A DNA stretch of 64,000 bases from Planctomycetota bacterium (GCA_012959785.1 DUCM01000006.1:1-64000); one strand, 5' to 3'. Positions 35,028-45,815 are shown, counted from the first letter of the stretch. The notes: a model not told the origin generated them from the letters alone. Made by a program: numbers and translations.

Positions 35028-37551
35028 AAAACACGATGCTCAAACCGTCGGACAGGTTGAAGCCCGATGCTCCCGCTGACGGGTCGCGGTACCAGAACTG
35101 GAAGTTCCAGGTGTCGCCGGCGGAGATTTGACCGACGCCCGATGAAGCCGGCGGCAGGGTGAGGTCGATGGAGCGGCTGACCTGGCCACCAGCATCACTG
35201 ATCAACGCCGGGTTGAAACGCGAAATTCCGCCGCCCACGCAACGCACGCCGTCACCAAAGGGCGTTGAGATCTGGGTCGAGCCGTAGTAGAAAAGCCCCG
35301 GCTGGTTGACCGGCGCGCCGCCAATGGAAAGCACGAGATCGTTGGCCGCCAGACTGCTGCTGCCCAGCGCAGTAAGCAGCGCGCCGCCCCCGGCGGAGTT
35401 GGCCGTGGCAACGCAATAACTCGAGGCTCCGCAGCCCGTTCCGCAATCGATGTCGGAAATCTCGAGGTCGTCGATGGCCGCCTCGACGATCGAGCCCGCG
35501 CCCAGGTCGCCGGTGCGGAAACGCAACCGCACTTGACTCGAGAGGGCCACGAAGTCGCTCACGAGGAGCGAGTGTTCGAACCATCCCCCGGATGACTGGG
35601 CGCCCGTAGGCCCCACAGTCTCCACCAGGATCCAGTTCGCGCCGTCGCCTGTGATCTCGACCTCGAGTACATCCTCGGCAGACGAAGACCCCTGGTCGTT
35701 GGAGAACCAACGCCAGTAACTGACCCGCGGCGAAGAAGAACTGGAGAGGTCGAAGACCGGCGAGACCAGGGTCGTGTTGCCGCCATCCACATCGTTCTCA
35801 CCCAGCGAGCCGCCCACCGATCCCTGACCTGTGACAAAGCACTCGGAACCCGCGACCGTGTGATCGTCCTCGGGCTGGGCGGCGGTACCACGGGGATTGA
35901 CCCGCGTCCAGATGCCCGTGGAAGCCGAATCGCCGGCAGCCCCCACGGTCCAGCCGCTGGCGGCTTCAAAATCATGGCTAACCATCGTCGTCTGGCCCAG
36001 GGCCGCAGAGGCTGCATACAAGTCGAAGGGAGCGCCGGTGGGCAAGGACCAGGTGCTGCCGGAAGTGGCGTCGGCCGTCAGGTAGTACTGCAAGGCCGTG
36101 CCGCAGGCGAAGGCCGGGAAGTCGGCCTGAAAGTTGGCGCCGCCCAAAGCCGTGAGAGGCAGGGAGACCCAGCCCGCGCCGTCGTTGATGTGCAGCAGGG
36201 CCGAACCGGGGACCAGGTCGCCGGGAGTGGCCTCGGTGATGGTCACGGCCATGCTGTCGCCACCGGGATTCACCAAGCTCAGGGGACCGGCGGGCAGGTC
36301 GAGGACCAGAGGATTGGGGCCCGTCCACCACACGAACAAGCCGCGCTCCAAGTCGCTGCCCACCACCGTACCGCTTTGGAAATACGGATAGACACTCCAA
36401 AGGCCATTGAAGCCGTCGAGGTCATTGTCGGGGTAGGTGTCGAAGAAGGCCACTTCCACCGGAGATGTCGGGTTACTCGCATCAAAGATGCGCAATCCAC
36501 TGCGGTAGTTGGCCTCGTAGATCAAATTGCCCTCGGTATAGAGGTTGTGCCCCACGGCCTGGTTGCCGTTGGTGAAGCTCGTTAGTGACTGAGGGTTGGA
36601 GAGGTTTGAAACAGCGATCACATGAGTCGTGGTGGGCAGAGAACCATTCTCGTCGAGCTCATCGCCGAGATAGAAGTACTGCCGATCCGGCGACAGCCAG
36701 CCCTGGTGCGAGTAGGCTGGATTGTTGTAACTGGTGTTGCCCAGGACGCTGATGTTGTTCTTGTTGGTGACATCGATGATGTCCAGGCCGGTGTTGCTAA
36801 ACCCGCCATTGAGCCCCGAACAGGCGAAGACGATCTCCTTGCCCGCGTTCGGTCCACTGGTGTAGGAGACCACCTGTGCATCGTGGATGTAACGCGAGGA
36901 CCAGCTCCCCACCAGGGGCGGGTTGACAGGATCTGCGCCCAGGTCGTAGATGCGCATCCCGTTCGATGCGCCGCCCAGTCGATAGAGATAGCCCGAAGCT
37001 TCGTTGATGGCCACGTTGTGGGTCGAGGTCGAACCACCCGTGATCACCGAGCCCACCTGGGTCACCACGCCGCTGTCGATCTGCGCCAGGCTAAAAATAT
37101 GAATGCCGCCGCCGCCTTCGCTGACCACATAAGCGTGGTTGCCGTAGACCTTGATGTCGCGCCACAAGCTTGAGGGCCCGGACAGGTTGGCGATGACCTG
37201 GGCGTTTGTGGGCACGCTGATGTCCACCACCGCGAATCCCAGGGAGTGGCCCATGAGCACAAATTCCCGTCCGCTGGGCGAGGTGTAGCCCCAACAATCG
37301 GCGCCGGATTGGGGGCTGCCCATCTCGGCCAGGGTGACCCAGGAAAGCAGGCTCACGCCGCTCGACGAGAAGGGCGTGCCGCCCAGAGCGAGCTGCCCCG
37401 GTTGGTTCAAGTTGGCGCGCCGGAAACCGGGCCCGTTGTAGGGACCCATGCGGTCGAGGATCTTGGGATCGTCTTCGTGGGCCAGACCCAGGGCGCCGAG
37501 GGCCGAAAGGGTGAGGAAGAGCAGCAGAGCAGGGCGCAATCGATGCAGCAT
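35020..37551 (-). CDS. Choice-of-anchor B (LVIVD repeat) exported protein with shared C-terminal domain
   Basis: An 843-aa exported protein with a signal peptide ending GLAHED. Residues of about 55-410 are the LVIVD-repeat propeller of the choice-of-anchor B family: FVLMGHSLGFAVVDIS, SLWRDIKVYGNHAYVVSEG, IHDAQVVSYTSG, GLDIIDVTNKNNI. A beta-sandwich part of about 200 residues follows (about 490-700, SHDFEAASGW, LEVEITGDGANW). The last 135 residues, beginning SYCVATANSAGGG and containing FGDGVRCVGGG and FQFWYRDPS, match the C-terminus of the protein at 8542-11034. Its stop lies in the right arm of the inverted repeat at 34894-35027. The anchor type is what gives the family its name, and the actual target is unknown. 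Confidence 0.85.
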   Translation of the reverse strand: MLHRLRPALLLFLTLSALGALGLAHEDDPKILDRMGPYNGPGFRRANLNQPGQLALGGTPFSSSGVSLLSWVTLAEMGSPQSGADCWGYTSPSGREFVLMGHSLGFAVVDISVPTNAQVIANLSGPSSLWRDIKVYGNHAYVVSEGGGGIHIFSLAQIDSGVVTQVGSVITGGSTSTHNVAINEASGYLYRLGGASNGMRIYDLGADPVNPPLVGSWSSRYIHDAQVVSYTSGPNAGKEIVFACSGLNGGFSNTGLDIIDVTNKNNISVLGNTSYNNPAYSHQGWLSPDRQYFYLGDELDENGSLPTTTHVIAVSNLSNPQSLTSFTNGNQAVGHNLYTEGNLIYEANYRSGLRIFDASNPTSPVEVAFFDTYPDNDLDGFNGLWSVYPYFQSGTVVGSDLERGLFVWWTGPNPLVLDLPAGPLSLVNPGGDSMAVTITEATPGDLVPGSALLHINDGAGWVSLPLTALGGANFQADFPAFACGTALQYYLTADATSGSTWSLPTGAPFDLYAASAALGQTTMVSHDFEAASGWTVGAAGDSASTGIWTRVNPRGTAAQPEDDHTVAGSECFVTGQGSVGGSLGENDVDGGNTTLVSPVFDLSSSSSPRVSYWRWFSNDQGSSSAEDVLEVEITGDGANWILVETVGPTGAQSSGGWFEHSLLVSDFVALSSQVRLRFRTGDLGAGSIVEAAIDDLEISDIDCGTGCGASSYCVATANSAGGGALLTALGSSSLAANDLVLSIGGAPVNQPGLFYYGSTQISTPFGDGVRCVGGGISRFNPALISDAGGQVSRSIDLTLPPASSGVGQISAGDTWNFQFWYRDPSAGASGFNLSDGLSIVFCP

Positions 37552-37702
37552 GGGGCTTTTCTTGAAACAGGATCGGGGGATCGGGGGGCAGGCAGAGGAA
37601 CGCAGCGCACCACCCTTGGACCCATTCTACCACCTCTCAGGTTCCCCATTTCTCCAAGAGGCAGGCCTTACTTTGGGCGCCACGGCCCGCCCTCAGGCGC
37701 AC

Positions 37703-38974
37703 TCAGGGGGCCTTGAGCAGGGTTGCAGGCAGAGGAGCACCCTCGAGGCTCTCGAGAAAGGCCAGGAGATCGGCCCGTTCCCCGGCACTGAAGTTGCGCG
37801 GGGCCAGGATCTGCTCCTGGTGCTGGTGCAAGGCCGCGGCGCCCTCGAGGGTCGAATAGAACTCGAGCACGACCTCGAGGGTGGCAAACTGACCGGCGTG
37901 CATGAAGGGGCCGCGGCGGCTGACCTCGCGCAGGCTGGGGGTCTTGAACTCGCCCCAGTTGGAGGTGCTTCGGCGCAAGCCTTTTAGGATCCGGGCGCGG
38001 ACTCCGGCGGGTGCGTCACTGTAGGCGCCGCGGGCGTTGAAGGGATCGGCGAGCAGCGCGGGCAGGCCGTTGTAGCGACCCGCATCGGTGGGCATTCCGC
38101 CACCCGGCGGCGCGAGGCCCAAGCCGTGAAACTCGCCGTCGGAAAAATTCGGCCCGTTGTGGCACAGCCGACAGCGCCCCTTGCCGAGGAACAGTTTGAG
38201 TCCGCGTTGGGCGTCCACGGAAAGCGCCGCTTTTTTTTCGGCATCGTCCTCGCGCAAGCCCTCGGCGAATCGGTCGAAGGCCGAATCGCGACTCACAAGG
38301 AGGCGTTCGTAAGCGGCCAACATCTTGCCCAGATCGGCGAAGGCCCGGTTGACGGCCTCGCGATCTTCGGGAGCCATGGCGAGCCAGGCCACAGCCTCTG
38401 CGGAACCAGGAGCATCGGGCCGGGGCCGTGCGTGTTCGGGAAAGCGCTCGCTATCGGAGAGCTCGGGCAGGGCGCCGCGCAAAGCCTCGAACTCCGAGCG
38501 CAAAAGGGGCCGCGACTGCACCGCGCGCAGGATCGCCAAGCGGTCGCTGCCCATCTCGATCTCGTTCTCCATGGGTTGTAGAGCCTGGGCCCAGAGGCTG
38601 TCGGCACGCCCATCGTAAAAGTACCAGCGTGCGTAGGCCAGATTCCAAAGCGAAGGTGTGCGCCGCGGCCCCTCCGCCAGAGCCACGGCCCGGGGCAAGC
38701 CGTCGCCGAAACTCTGCTCGGGATCGTGGCATGTGGCGCAGGCCGTCTTGCCGTTGGCCGAGAGGCCCGGCTCAAAAAATAAGCGCTGGCCGAGAAGCGC
38801 CGCCCGCGGATCCAGGGCAAAGCGATTGGTTTCGTCCCCGGGAACGGGGCCGAGGGGCGAGAGGCTGGCGATCCGCTGCAGGTCGCGGGCACTGAACTCG
38901 GGGCCCGGCAAATCCCCCTGACCCAAGGCAGCGACGGCCAGGGTGCTCAGGAGAAGTGCGCCGAAGAACTTCAA
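37703..38974 (-). CDS. Di-haem cytochrome c peroxidase (MauG/CcpA family)
   Basis: A 423-aa periplasmic di-haem enzyme. I chose the TTG at 38974 because it begins a signal peptide (KFFGALLLSTLAVAALG) and overlaps the upstream stop as TTGA. Another TTG at 39007 is open in frame but gives a poorer signal. Haem sites are ACATCHDP near residue 80 and CRLCHNGPNFSDGEFHG near residue 250, with FKTPSLREV downstream, all typical of the MauG/CcpA family. These enzymes reduce hydrogen peroxide or oxidise a protein partner. It is the last gene of a coupled run NHL protein, YtkA-like protein, peroxidase, so the partner may be one of those. Confidence 0.9.
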   Translation of the reverse strand: MKFFGALLLSTLAVAALGQGDLPGPEFSARDLQRIASLSPLGPVPGDETNRFALDPRAALLGQRLFFEPGLSANGKTACATCHDPEQSFGDGLPRAVALAEGPRRTPSLWNLAYARWYFYDGRADSLWAQALQPMENEIEMGSDRLAILRAVQSRPLLRSEFEALRGALPELSDSERFPEHARPRPDAPGSAEAVAWLAMAPEDREAVNRAFADLGKMLAAYERLLVSRDSAFDRFAEGLREDDAEKKAALSVDAQRGLKLFLGKGRCRLCHNGPNFSDGEFHGLGLAPPGGGMPTDAGRYNGLPALLADPFNARGAYSDAPAGVRARILKGLRRSTSNWGEFKTPSLREVSRRGPFMHAGQFATLEVVLEFYSTLEGAAALHQHQEQILAPRNFSAGERADLLAFLESLEGAPLPATLLKAP

Positions 38975-39390
38975 TCGAGGTCGATGGAGAACTGGGCCCG
39001 CTCGCAAATGGCGCCCTCGGTGACATCGAAGTACAGCTCCCAGAGTCCCGGCATATGCAAGAGCAAGTTGCTCACAGCGAATGTGCCGCCGCCCTCGGAG
39101 CTGACTTCGGCCTCGCGATTCATGCCGTGGCCGTGTTCGGGCATGCGCGCATCGAAGGCGAGCTGCAAGTCAGCCTTCCCACCATCACTGCGCTCCATAC
39201 GCACGCCGACCTCGAACAGGTCGCGCACCACCAGCTCGGCCCCGCTGAACTCCAGGGTCAAGCGGTAGGTGCCGTCATTGCTCAGGAGCGTCTTCACGAG
39301 CGGATCCTCCCCACCGTTCGCCGCGTCGGGCCCCGCCCACACAAAGAGCGCGAGGCACACAACCGTCAAGCCGCCGAGGAAGGTCTTCAT
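38971..39390 (-). CDS. YtkA/FixH-like exported protein
   Basis: A 139-aa protein with a signal peptide ending VWAGPDA and a beta-sandwich domain. The key motif is DARMPEHGHGMNREAE, the conserved MPxHGHGM segment of YtkA/FixH-like domains, thought to bind copper or act in cytochrome oxidase maturation. Its ATG overlaps the stop of the NHL gene, and its stop overlaps the peroxidase start, so all three are translationally coupled. This suggests a periplasmic metal-delivery or redox partner of the di-haem peroxidase. The family assignment rests on one motif and the length, so it is moderate. Confidence 0.75.
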   Translation of the reverse strand: MKTFLGGLTVVCLALFVWAGPDAANGGEDPLVKTLLSNDGTYRLTLEFSGAELVVRDLFEVGVRMERSDGGKADLQLAFDARMPEHGHGMNREAEVSSEGGGTFAVSNLLLHMPGLWELYFDVTEGAICERAQFSIDLD

Positions 39391-41366
39391 TCGCCGTCAT
39401 CCATCTCAGGATGCGCAGGAAAGCGCGCCGGTTTGGTGTAGAGCCGCGAGCCGAATACGGACAGGTACTCGCCCTCGGCAGTAAAGACCTGGCCGCGGTG
39501 GTTGCCGTGGTCCATGACCACCACGCGACCTTCGTGGTCGATGGCGAGGCCGCGGGGTTCGAGGAACTCCCCGCGCCCCAGGCCGGATCGGCCCCAGCGC
39601 CTGAGCAACTCGCCATCCGCGGCAAAGCAGAGCACCTCGTGGCGTCCCGCGTCGCTGACAAACAGGCGCCCTCGAGAGTCGAAGACCACGCCATGGGGCT
39701 CGATAAGGTCCAGGTCTGCGCCAAAGCGTTGGGCTTTGCCCGGCGGGGCCCCGGCCCGGAACACGAGCACACAACCAGCGCCCGCGTCGCTCACGGCGTA
39801 GCGCTCCCCGGAGGGATCCACGGCGAGATCTCGGGGCTCGCCCAGAACTCCCTGGGAACACCACTCGCTACGCGCGCTGAAGTCGGGCTCTAAAACCAAC
39901 ACACCCCGGTTGCGGCGGTCGAGCAAGTAGATGCGTCCCAGAGGTCCGCGGTCCACGGCAATGGGCTCGGGCACGGCGCCCAGGTCGGCACCCGCGAGTT
40001 CCTCGTGCCAGGCCGACTTGAAGTCATAGGACTTTACGAAGCGCGCCATCAAGGGATCGAAGAGCACCTCTTCGCTATCCCCGCCGCGCAAGCGGTACGA
40101 GGAGAGCCGCCGCAGGACCGAATCCACCACCAACAGGCTGCGATCCGCGTGGGCGAGATCGACACCGGCCACAGAGGACAGCAAGCCGGTCTTGGTGCCC
40201 AGCCCCGCCACGCGGGTGATGCGCCGGGGCTCCTTCCAGGTGTTCTCGTGGATCAGTACGCTGTGGCTCTCGGGTTCGCCGATGGCTAGCAGCGGACCGG
40301 AGATGGATATTCGCGTGCCAAAGTGCGCGCTAGGCCGCGCCAATTGAGTCACGCGCTTGCGCAGCAGATCCTCCTCGGCGCCGCCTTCGCGGGCGAAGAT
40401 CTGCACGCGGTCGAGCAAGGGTTCGGTGAGGGCCGCCCGTTCGCCATCGGGGCTGAGACCCAGGGCTCGCGGGTAGTGCAACTTGCCAGCGCCCTCCCGG
40501 GGACGGATGGCGTGCAAGCCGAATTGGCCCTTTGGCTCTCCAAATAGGTCGAAGACCTGCACGCGGTGGTTGCGCTCGTCCACCACGAACACCTCCTCCC
40601 CGCGAATTTCTAGTCCGGCCGGTCCCATGAAGAGCCCCGGGTAAGGCCCCCAGCCGCCACCGAACCGCCAGCCCCAAGAGTCTTCTTCGTACACTTCAGG
40701 CTCGCCGTCGCGGTCGAAGACCTCGATGCGACTGTTGCCGTGGTCCGAAACGAAAATCCGCCCGGCGGCGGACACGGCCACATCACCGGGCGCGATCAAC
40801 TGCCCCAGCCCGCTGCCGTGTTCTCCCATGCGGAGGAGGTGTTCTCCGCCCGTACCGAACACCTGCACGCAGTGCGAGCCCGCGTCGGCCACGAAGACGC
40901 GGCCCGCAGTGCAAGCCAGGCCCATGGGGCGCACGAGCAACTCGGCCCCCAATGAGATCCCGAGACTTCCATCGAGCCCGATGCGGCGCACTCGGCGGCC
41001 GAACGACTCCACGACCCAGAGGTGAAGAACCGCTGCGCCCTCCTGGCTGGGAGCCTCGGCGCACAGGTCCCGCGGGCCGTCCAAACCCTCCACCAAGACT
41101 TCGCGGCTGCCATCCTCGGCGATGACCAGGATACTGCCTTCGAAGAGCTGCGACACGAGCAGCCGGCCGTCGGCGAGAAGCATGACCCCCGAAGGCTCGG
41201 CGATGTTCTCGTGCTGGGCCAGGGGACGGGTCAGGGGCGGCCGCTGATCCTCTTCTACGGCTTGTTCTCTTGCGGTAAGTGCTCTCTCGGCCATTGCAGA
41301 GTTGTTGCGCGAAACGCCCAGGCCGCCTCCCAAGATCAGGACCACAAAAATATCGGCGATACGCAT
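39387..41366 (-). CDS. NHL-repeat propeller protein, exported
   Basis: A 659-aa protein with an N-terminal hydrophobic signal (FVVLILGGGLGV). Its blades are of NHL type, for example VFVADAGSHCVQVFG, IFVSDHGNSRIEVFDRDG, VFVVDERNHRVQVFDLFGEP and LFVSDAGRHEVLCFAADG, with a final VVVMDHGNHRGQVFTAEGEY. At least ten blade-like units suggest two propellers. It is the first member of a coupled trio with the YtkA-like and peroxidase genes (ATGA overlap) and starts 20 bases after the queF stop. It may be a scaffold or recognition subunit for the peroxidase, which is inference from linkage. No enzyme motif was seen. Confidence 0.85.
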   Translation of the reverse strand: MRIADIFVVLILGGGLGVSRNNSAMAERALTAREQAVEEDQRPPLTRPLAQHENIAEPSGVMLLADGRLLVSQLFEGSILVIAEDGSREVLVEGLDGPRDLCAEAPSQEGAAVLHLWVVESFGRRVRRIGLDGSLGISLGAELLVRPMGLACTAGRVFVADAGSHCVQVFGTGGEHLLRMGEHGSGLGQLIAPGDVAVSAAGRIFVSDHGNSRIEVFDRDGEPEVYEEDSWGWRFGGGWGPYPGLFMGPAGLEIRGEEVFVVDERNHRVQVFDLFGEPKGQFGLHAIRPREGAGKLHYPRALGLSPDGERAALTEPLLDRVQIFAREGGAEEDLLRKRVTQLARPSAHFGTRISISGPLLAIGEPESHSVLIHENTWKEPRRITRVAGLGTKTGLLSSVAGVDLAHADRSLLVVDSVLRRLSSYRLRGGDSEEVLFDPLMARFVKSYDFKSAWHEELAGADLGAVPEPIAVDRGPLGRIYLLDRRNRGVLVLEPDFSARSEWCSQGVLGEPRDLAVDPSGERYAVSDAGAGCVLVFRAGAPPGKAQRFGADLDLIEPHGVVFDSRGRLFVSDAGRHEVLCFAADGELLRRWGRSGLGRGEFLEPRGLAIDHEGRVVVMDHGNHRGQVFTAEGEYLSVFGSRLYTKPARFPAHPEMDDGE

Positions 41367-41386
41367 ACGGCTCAGTGTGGCGGGGC

Positions 41387-41749
41387 TCAGCCCTCGTGGC
41401 TCATCTCCACCGTGGTGTGAATGCCACCGCGCACCATGAAGTCACCTTCGACCACAAGCTGCCGGGGTGCCATGGCGGCCACCAAGTCCTCAAGGATCGT
41501 GCCGGTCACCGCTTCGTGGAAGTGGCCTTCATCGCGGAAGGACCACAGGTAGAGCTTGAAACTCTTCAGCTCGACGCACAACTCGTCGGGCCTGTAACGG
41601 ATACGAAAGGTGGCGAAATCCGGCTGGCCCGTCTTGGGGCACAGGCAGGTGAACTCGGGGCACTCAAAGCGAATCTCAAAGTCGCGCTGCGGGTGCGGAT
41701 TGGGAAAGGTCTCAAGGCTGCGAGTGGGCTGTGTACTCATGATTGCCAT
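41387..41749 (-). CDS. queF: NADPH-dependent 7-cyano-7-deazaguanine reductase (QueF)
   Basis: A 120-aa single-domain (type I) QueF, the enzyme that reduces preQ0 to preQ1 in queuosine synthesis. It shows [14 protein letters not shown] (catalytic Cys), the hallmark [20 protein letters not shown] with the substrate-binding Glu and Phe, and a terminal GGIHTTVE. It is of normal length for the short form. The ATG at 41749 follows an AGGA ribosome site by 5 bases, better spaced than the internal ATG at 41740. The gene precedes the NHL-YtkA-peroxidase trio with 20 bases between, perhaps as an operon. No preQ1 riboswitch was seen upstream. Confidence 0.95.
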   Translation of the reverse strand: MAIMSTQPTRSLETFPNPHPQRDFEIRFECPEFTCLCPKTGQPDFATFRIRYRPDELCVELKSFKLYLWSFRDEGHFHEAVTGTILEDLVAAMAPRQLVVEGDFMVRGGIHTTVEMSHEG

Positions 41750-41831
41750 GGCATCCTACCCGATGCTCAGCGGGAGCAGCGCGGAACTTGTTTCGTGGGG
41801 ATTCTCTGCAAGGGGTCCGGGAAACCTCGCC

Positions 41832-44132
41832 TCAGAGCCGTCCCTTGCTGCGGGCCACGACGAGCCCTTCCACCCGCCGCTCCAGGGACCAGGCCAGGTG
41901 CCCGCGGCCACTCCAGACATGGCGCAAGAAATCCTCGACTTCGGGCGCCAGCACGCGCTCCTCAACGTCGACCTCGCAGGGAATTTCGAGGTAGCTCCAA
42001 TCGACGAGGTCGAAAAGGGTCACGACCCACTCGGAGGTGCCTTCGAACAAGAGCTCCTCATCGCTGATTCGGGGCAGAAAAGTCCAGTCCTCGCCGCGCA
42101 TGCCAAAGCCCACCACCCCCTGCACCCGCGGCGGCGTGGGCCAGACCTCGGCGTCCTGGGCTTCGGCCAGACTGCCGATCAAGAGCAGACTGTCCAGGCG
42201 CGGGCCGAGCAGCCACTCCAGGCGGCCGCCGGGATCAAAGACAGCCCGCCGACCCTCGCCCGAGCGCAACCAGACGCCGCGCAGATCGCCCCCCCCCATC
42301 AGGCCACCCCGCGCGCGCCAAAAAATCTGCGGCGGATCGTCGAATTCAGTGGGTTCGCTGCCAGCCACGGCGACGGTGATCTGTTCGATGGAGGAAGAGT
42401 CGGCGAAGTAGGGCACATCCCCCGCCACACCCACCCAGTGGCCGCGGCTGAAGACGCTCTGCTCATCCTCGGAATCGGGATCGGCGTTGCGCCAGGCCAG
42501 CACCGAGGGCGCCAGCCCCGCGATCTCAAGGGCCTGGCCGCGCCAACGCCCAAAACCCTGGGGCTCGGCTTCGTCGGGCTCTTCGGCGGCGCTCGCATTC
42601 TGCGCTGAAGAACTCGAACGGCGCAGCACGATCACCAACCCCTCGCGTCGCAGATGGTCGAACTCCCTCTCGCGGGCAAAGGCCACCAGCGCCGACGAGT
42701 CGATCAGCCGCAGCCAGTTCGGCGCGCCGTCCCGAAAGCCAAAAGGCCGGCTGAAGATCTCGTCAAGTGCCTCGGGCAGCGCTCGGTAGCCGCTGGTGAG
42801 CCCCGGCGCATCGACCACGAGGTAGCGCTGAGCCGCGCCGCCCTTTGCGATGACCTCGCCAACCTGCTCCTGAAAGTCGCGAGCCTCGTCGGCGCTCTTG
42901 CGCCAACTCACGGCATTCGAGCGGGCCAGCACGGCCAACATCAGCGCCACCACAAGGGGTATCCCATAGCGCCGCCTGCCGCTCACCGCGGTGGCGGCCA
43001 ACCCCATGCCGATGACCATGACCAGCACCGCCGGGAAGAGTCCCGCGGCCTGGCTGAACTCCGCCTGCACTACCGTGGTGAAAGCGCGCATGGAAGCCGT
43101 CAGAAGCACCACCACCAGCCAGGCCAGGAGCACCGTGGCCCAAAAACGCGGCGCCGACCGGCCGGCGTGCAGCGCCGGACGCAGAACGCCCACGAGCACC
43201 AAGACCGCCAAGATGTAGCCGATGCCGCCCGCACCGGCCTGGTTCACCGGCACCATCAGCACGCCCAGCTTTTCCAGGGCGTGAAAACCCGCCAACCACA
43301 TGTCGCCCAGGTCGAGGAACATCCACAACGAACGATTGAGGTCCGGGGGTGCGGCGGGCAGACCTTGGAAGGCGCGCAAGACAATGTCCGCGCTGGCGGC
43401 GGCGCTGAAAGCCAGCAAGGTGGAAAAGGCCGTGCGCATGCGCACCGCGCCGCGGCGATAACGACGGGACGAGTAGTACTCGATCAAGGCCAACCAAAAC
43501 GGCACGAGATAGCCGAGTTCAGAAGCCAGGCTGCAAGCGAGGGTGCAGACCGCCGCCAACACCACGAAGCGATAGCTGCCCTCTTGACGCCCGCGCAAGA
43601 AGGCCGTGCCGGCGGCCACGGCGCAGAGCCCGCCCAAGAGATCGCCGCGGGCTGCCGGCGAAGCCACCGCCGAAACCGAGAGGGGATGGATGCAGAGAAA
43701 GAGCCAGGCCGCGTGGCCCGCCGCCGCCGCTTCTTCGGGACCGGTCCAAGCAGCCACCAGGCGCCGCACAAAGCGCCCCAAGAGGTACGCGCAGACCAAG
43801 AGGAGAATCATGTTCTCCATGCGCAGTGCGCCCAGGGCCACCGGCGTCCAAACTCCTCCGGCGGTCCAAATCCAACTGGAAACCGCCAGGGACAGGGCAG
43901 CCAGGGGCCGGCCGGCACTGCCCCCCGAGTTGAGAAAAAAGTCAACCGGCTGCGCCCGCGCACCGTCCAGGGAGGGCTGCAGGAGCCGCGAGGCTTCCGC
44001 CAGGGAAAGGTAGTCTGCACCGACCGCCGTGCCGCCAAAAAGTGGTTGGAAGACCACCACCATGAGCAGCACGATCAAGAGCCACCATGCACGCAGCCGA
44101 CTCAGACTCTTCTGGCGCGCTTGGAGATCCAT
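41832..44132 (-). CDS. GT-C-like polytopic membrane protein (TMTC/PMT type)
   Basis: A 766-aa protein with some ten hydrophobic helices in residues 15-420 and a soluble C-terminal half of about 340 residues. The motif [21 protein letters not shown] matches the HPxxxxAVAxxxxRxDLL loop seen in TMTC- and PMT-like glycosyltransferases of the GT-C fold. The soluble half has a beta-rich character with a Trp-rich strand set and may sense or bind sugars. The donor and acceptor are unknown. It is divergent from another GT-C gene at 44244 and is followed on its own strand by queF after 82 bases. I chose ATG 44132 over the TTG at 44144. Confidence 0.7.
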   Translation of the reverse strand: MDLQARQKSLSRLRAWWLLIVLLMVVVFQPLFGGTAVGADYLSLAEASRLLQPSLDGARAQPVDFFLNSGGSAGRPLAALSLAVSSWIWTAGGVWTPVALGALRMENMILLLVCAYLLGRFVRRLVAAWTGPEEAAAAGHAAWLFLCIHPLSVSAVASPAARGDLLGGLCAVAAGTAFLRGRQEGSYRFVVLAAVCTLACSLASELGYLVPFWLALIEYYSSRRYRRGAVRMRTAFSTLLAFSAAASADIVLRAFQGLPAAPPDLNRSLWMFLDLGDMWLAGFHALEKLGVLMVPVNQAGAGGIGYILAVLVLVGVLRPALHAGRSAPRFWATVLLAWLVVVLLTASMRAFTTVVQAEFSQAAGLFPAVLVMVIGMGLAATAVSGRRRYGIPLVVALMLAVLARSNAVSWRKSADEARDFQEQVGEVIAKGGAAQRYLVVDAPGLTSGYRALPEALDEIFSRPFGFRDGAPNWLRLIDSSALVAFAREREFDHLRREGLVIVLRRSSSSAQNASAAEEPDEAEPQGFGRWRGQALEIAGLAPSVLAWRNADPDSEDEQSVFSRGHWVGVAGDVPYFADSSSIEQITVAVAGSEPTEFDDPPQIFWRARGGLMGGGDLRGVWLRSGEGRRAVFDPGGRLEWLLGPRLDSLLLIGSLAEAQDAEVWPTPPRVQGVVGFGMRGEDWTFLPRISDEELLFEGTSEWVVTLFDLVDWSYLEIPCEVDVEERVLAPEVEDFLRHVWSGRGHLAWSLERRVEGLVVARSKGRL

Positions 44133-44243
44133 AAAGGGAGCCAACCCCCCGCGGCGGTGTGGGTCAATCTAATTCTTCGGGGGCAAGCTGGTCACGAAGA
44201 AATTGACTGCACTACGCCGACGGGGTGGCTACCCTCGGCCGCC

Positions 44244-45815
44244 GTGCCCCCCACCTCCTCGACACGCGCCCTGGTCTACCTGCCCGCCCTGGTCATCTTC
44301 CTGCTACTCGCCTGGAAGCTCGAGTTTCTGTGCGACGACGCCTTCATCTCGTTCCGCTACGCGAAGAACTTCGCCGCCGGCGAGGGCCTCCGCTACAACC
44401 TCACCCTGGGTCCTCCGGTGGAGGGCTACTCGAACTTCTTGTGGGTCGTGGGCTTGGCCCTGGCCAACAAGTTGGGTTTCTCCAGCACCGCGGTCGCGCC
44501 CCTGGCATCGGCTCTCGCCGGCGCACTCTTGGTCTGGCTAGTGACGCGCCGCGCCGCGCTCCTGGCCGGCATCGGAACCCTGGGCGCCGTCACCAGCGGA
44601 CTCTTCTTCGCCAGCTTGCCGCCGGTTTGTCTGTGGGCCACGGGCGGACTGGCCACCCTGCCCACAGCGCTCTGCATCTTCGCCTGCTACGATCGGCTGC
44701 TCGGCGAAGAGAACAATCCCCGCGGCCTGCAAGCCGGTGTGTGGGCCGGTTTGGCGGCCCTGCTGCGCGCCGACGCGGCCGTCTGGATCGCCATGTTGCT
44801 CGTGGCCGGGGGCCTCTTGTGGCTCTTGAGCAACAGGCCGCGAAACTTGTGCCGCGCCCTTTGGCAGACGGCTCTGGTCTTGGCCGTGGTCGTGGTCCTG
44901 CACATCGCCTGGCGCCAGAGCTACTACGGTGACTGGTTGCCGAACACCGCGCGGGTCAAGGCGGGCTTTTCGCTCCATCGCCTGTTCCGAGGCTTCGACT
45001 ACATCGTGGCCTTCTTGTTGGGGTTGCCGGCCATCTTGGGCGTGCTGCTCTTTTCCTTGCGGCGCTGGCCCCGGAGGCTCGCGAACCTCTGGCTGCCCTC
45101 CGCTCTGGTCATCGTAGGCAGCCTTGCCTACGCCTGCTGGGTCGGCGGAGACTTCATGCCCATGGGGCGCTTTCTCATGCCCGCGGTGCCCTTCAGCGCG
45201 CTCCTCTTCGCTGGCTTGTGGGCCCAGTTTTCGGAATCAGGCAAGAGCACCAAGTTCCTCTGGCCAGCTATTCCCCTGCTGGCCCTCGCCAGCAACATCG
45301 GCGCCGCCTTCGACTACAACCTGCTGCCCGACTCGTGGCGCTCGCGCTTTCACTTTCGCCAGGACCGCCAGTGGGAGAGTGAACTCTCCATGCGCGCGGG
45401 CATGGCCCAACGGGCCCAGGAATGGTCCATCGAGGGCCGTGCCCTCGCGCGGGTGACTTCCCCCGGCGAAACCATGAGCGCCGGAGCCATCGGCGCCCTG
45501 GGCTACTATTCGCACCTGGAAATCTATGACCACTACGGCCTGGTGACGCCCATGGTGATCGCAGCGGCGATTCCCCGCGAAAGCGCCTCGCCGGGCCACG
45601 ATCTGCGCGTGGACACGACCTTCTTCACACCCCTCAAACCAACTTATGCCGGCAGTCTCCTGGCCCCCATGGATGCACCGACCGGATACGACCTATTCGC
45701 CAACTGGGATCAGCATCCCTTCAGCCGAATCGTGACCATGGAGCACTATCCACTGCTGCCCTCCGACGGCGGCCAACCGGGATGGGAACTGCGACTCCTG
45801 CGTTACAGGCGCTGA
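44244..45815 (+). CDS. GT-C family membrane glycosyltransferase-like protein
   Basis: A 523-aa membrane protein. The start is placed at GTG 44244, because the upstream open frame (back to 42654) is antisense to another gene. The first loop has [22 protein letters not shown] and [10 protein letters not shown], a DD motif in the first extracytoplasmic loop typical of lipid-phosphate-sugar GT-C enzymes. About nine further helices follow, then a soluble C-terminus with [11 protein letters not shown]. Such enzymes transfer a sugar from a polyprenyl-phosphate donor outside the membrane. The divergent neighbour at 41832-44132 is of the same general fold. Downstream lies the PnbB-like gene, 30 bases away, possibly an operon. 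Confidence 0.75.
   Translation: MPPTSSTRALVYLPALVIFLLLAWKLEFLCDDAFISFRYAKNFAAGEGLRYNLTLGPPVEGYSNFLWVVGLALANKLGFSSTAVAPLASALAGALLVWLVTRRAALLAGIGTLGAVTSGLFFASLPPVCLWATGGLATLPTALCIFACYDRLLGEENNPRGLQAGVWAGLAALLRADAAVWIAMLLVAGGLLWLLSNRPRNLCRALWQTALVLAVVVVLHIAWRQSYYGDWLPNTARVKAGFSLHRLFRGFDYIVAFLLGLPAILGVLLFSLRRWPRRLANLWLPSALVIVGSLAYACWVGGDFMPMGRFLMPAVPFSALLFAGLWAQFSESGKSTKFLWPAIPLLALASNIGAAFDYNLLPDSWRSRFHFRQDRQWESELSMRAGMAQRAQEWSIEGRALARVTSPGETMSAGAIGALGYYSHLEIYDHYGLVTPMVIAAAIPRESASPGHDLRVDTTFFTPLKPTYAGSLLAPMDAPTGYDLFANWDQHPFSRIVTMEHYPLLPSDGGQPGWELRLLRYRR

Noticed and set aside
41750-41831. Expected preQ1 riboswitch in front of queF
   Set aside because: The 82 bases upstream have no recognisable preQ1 aptamer and the gene seems to be read from an upstream gene.
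42654-44243. Open frame continuing 530 codons upstream of the GT-C gene at 44244
   Set aside because: It lies antisense to the membrane protein at 41832-44132. The extension is Arg/His/Gln-rich with no homology, so the GTG at 44244 was used.
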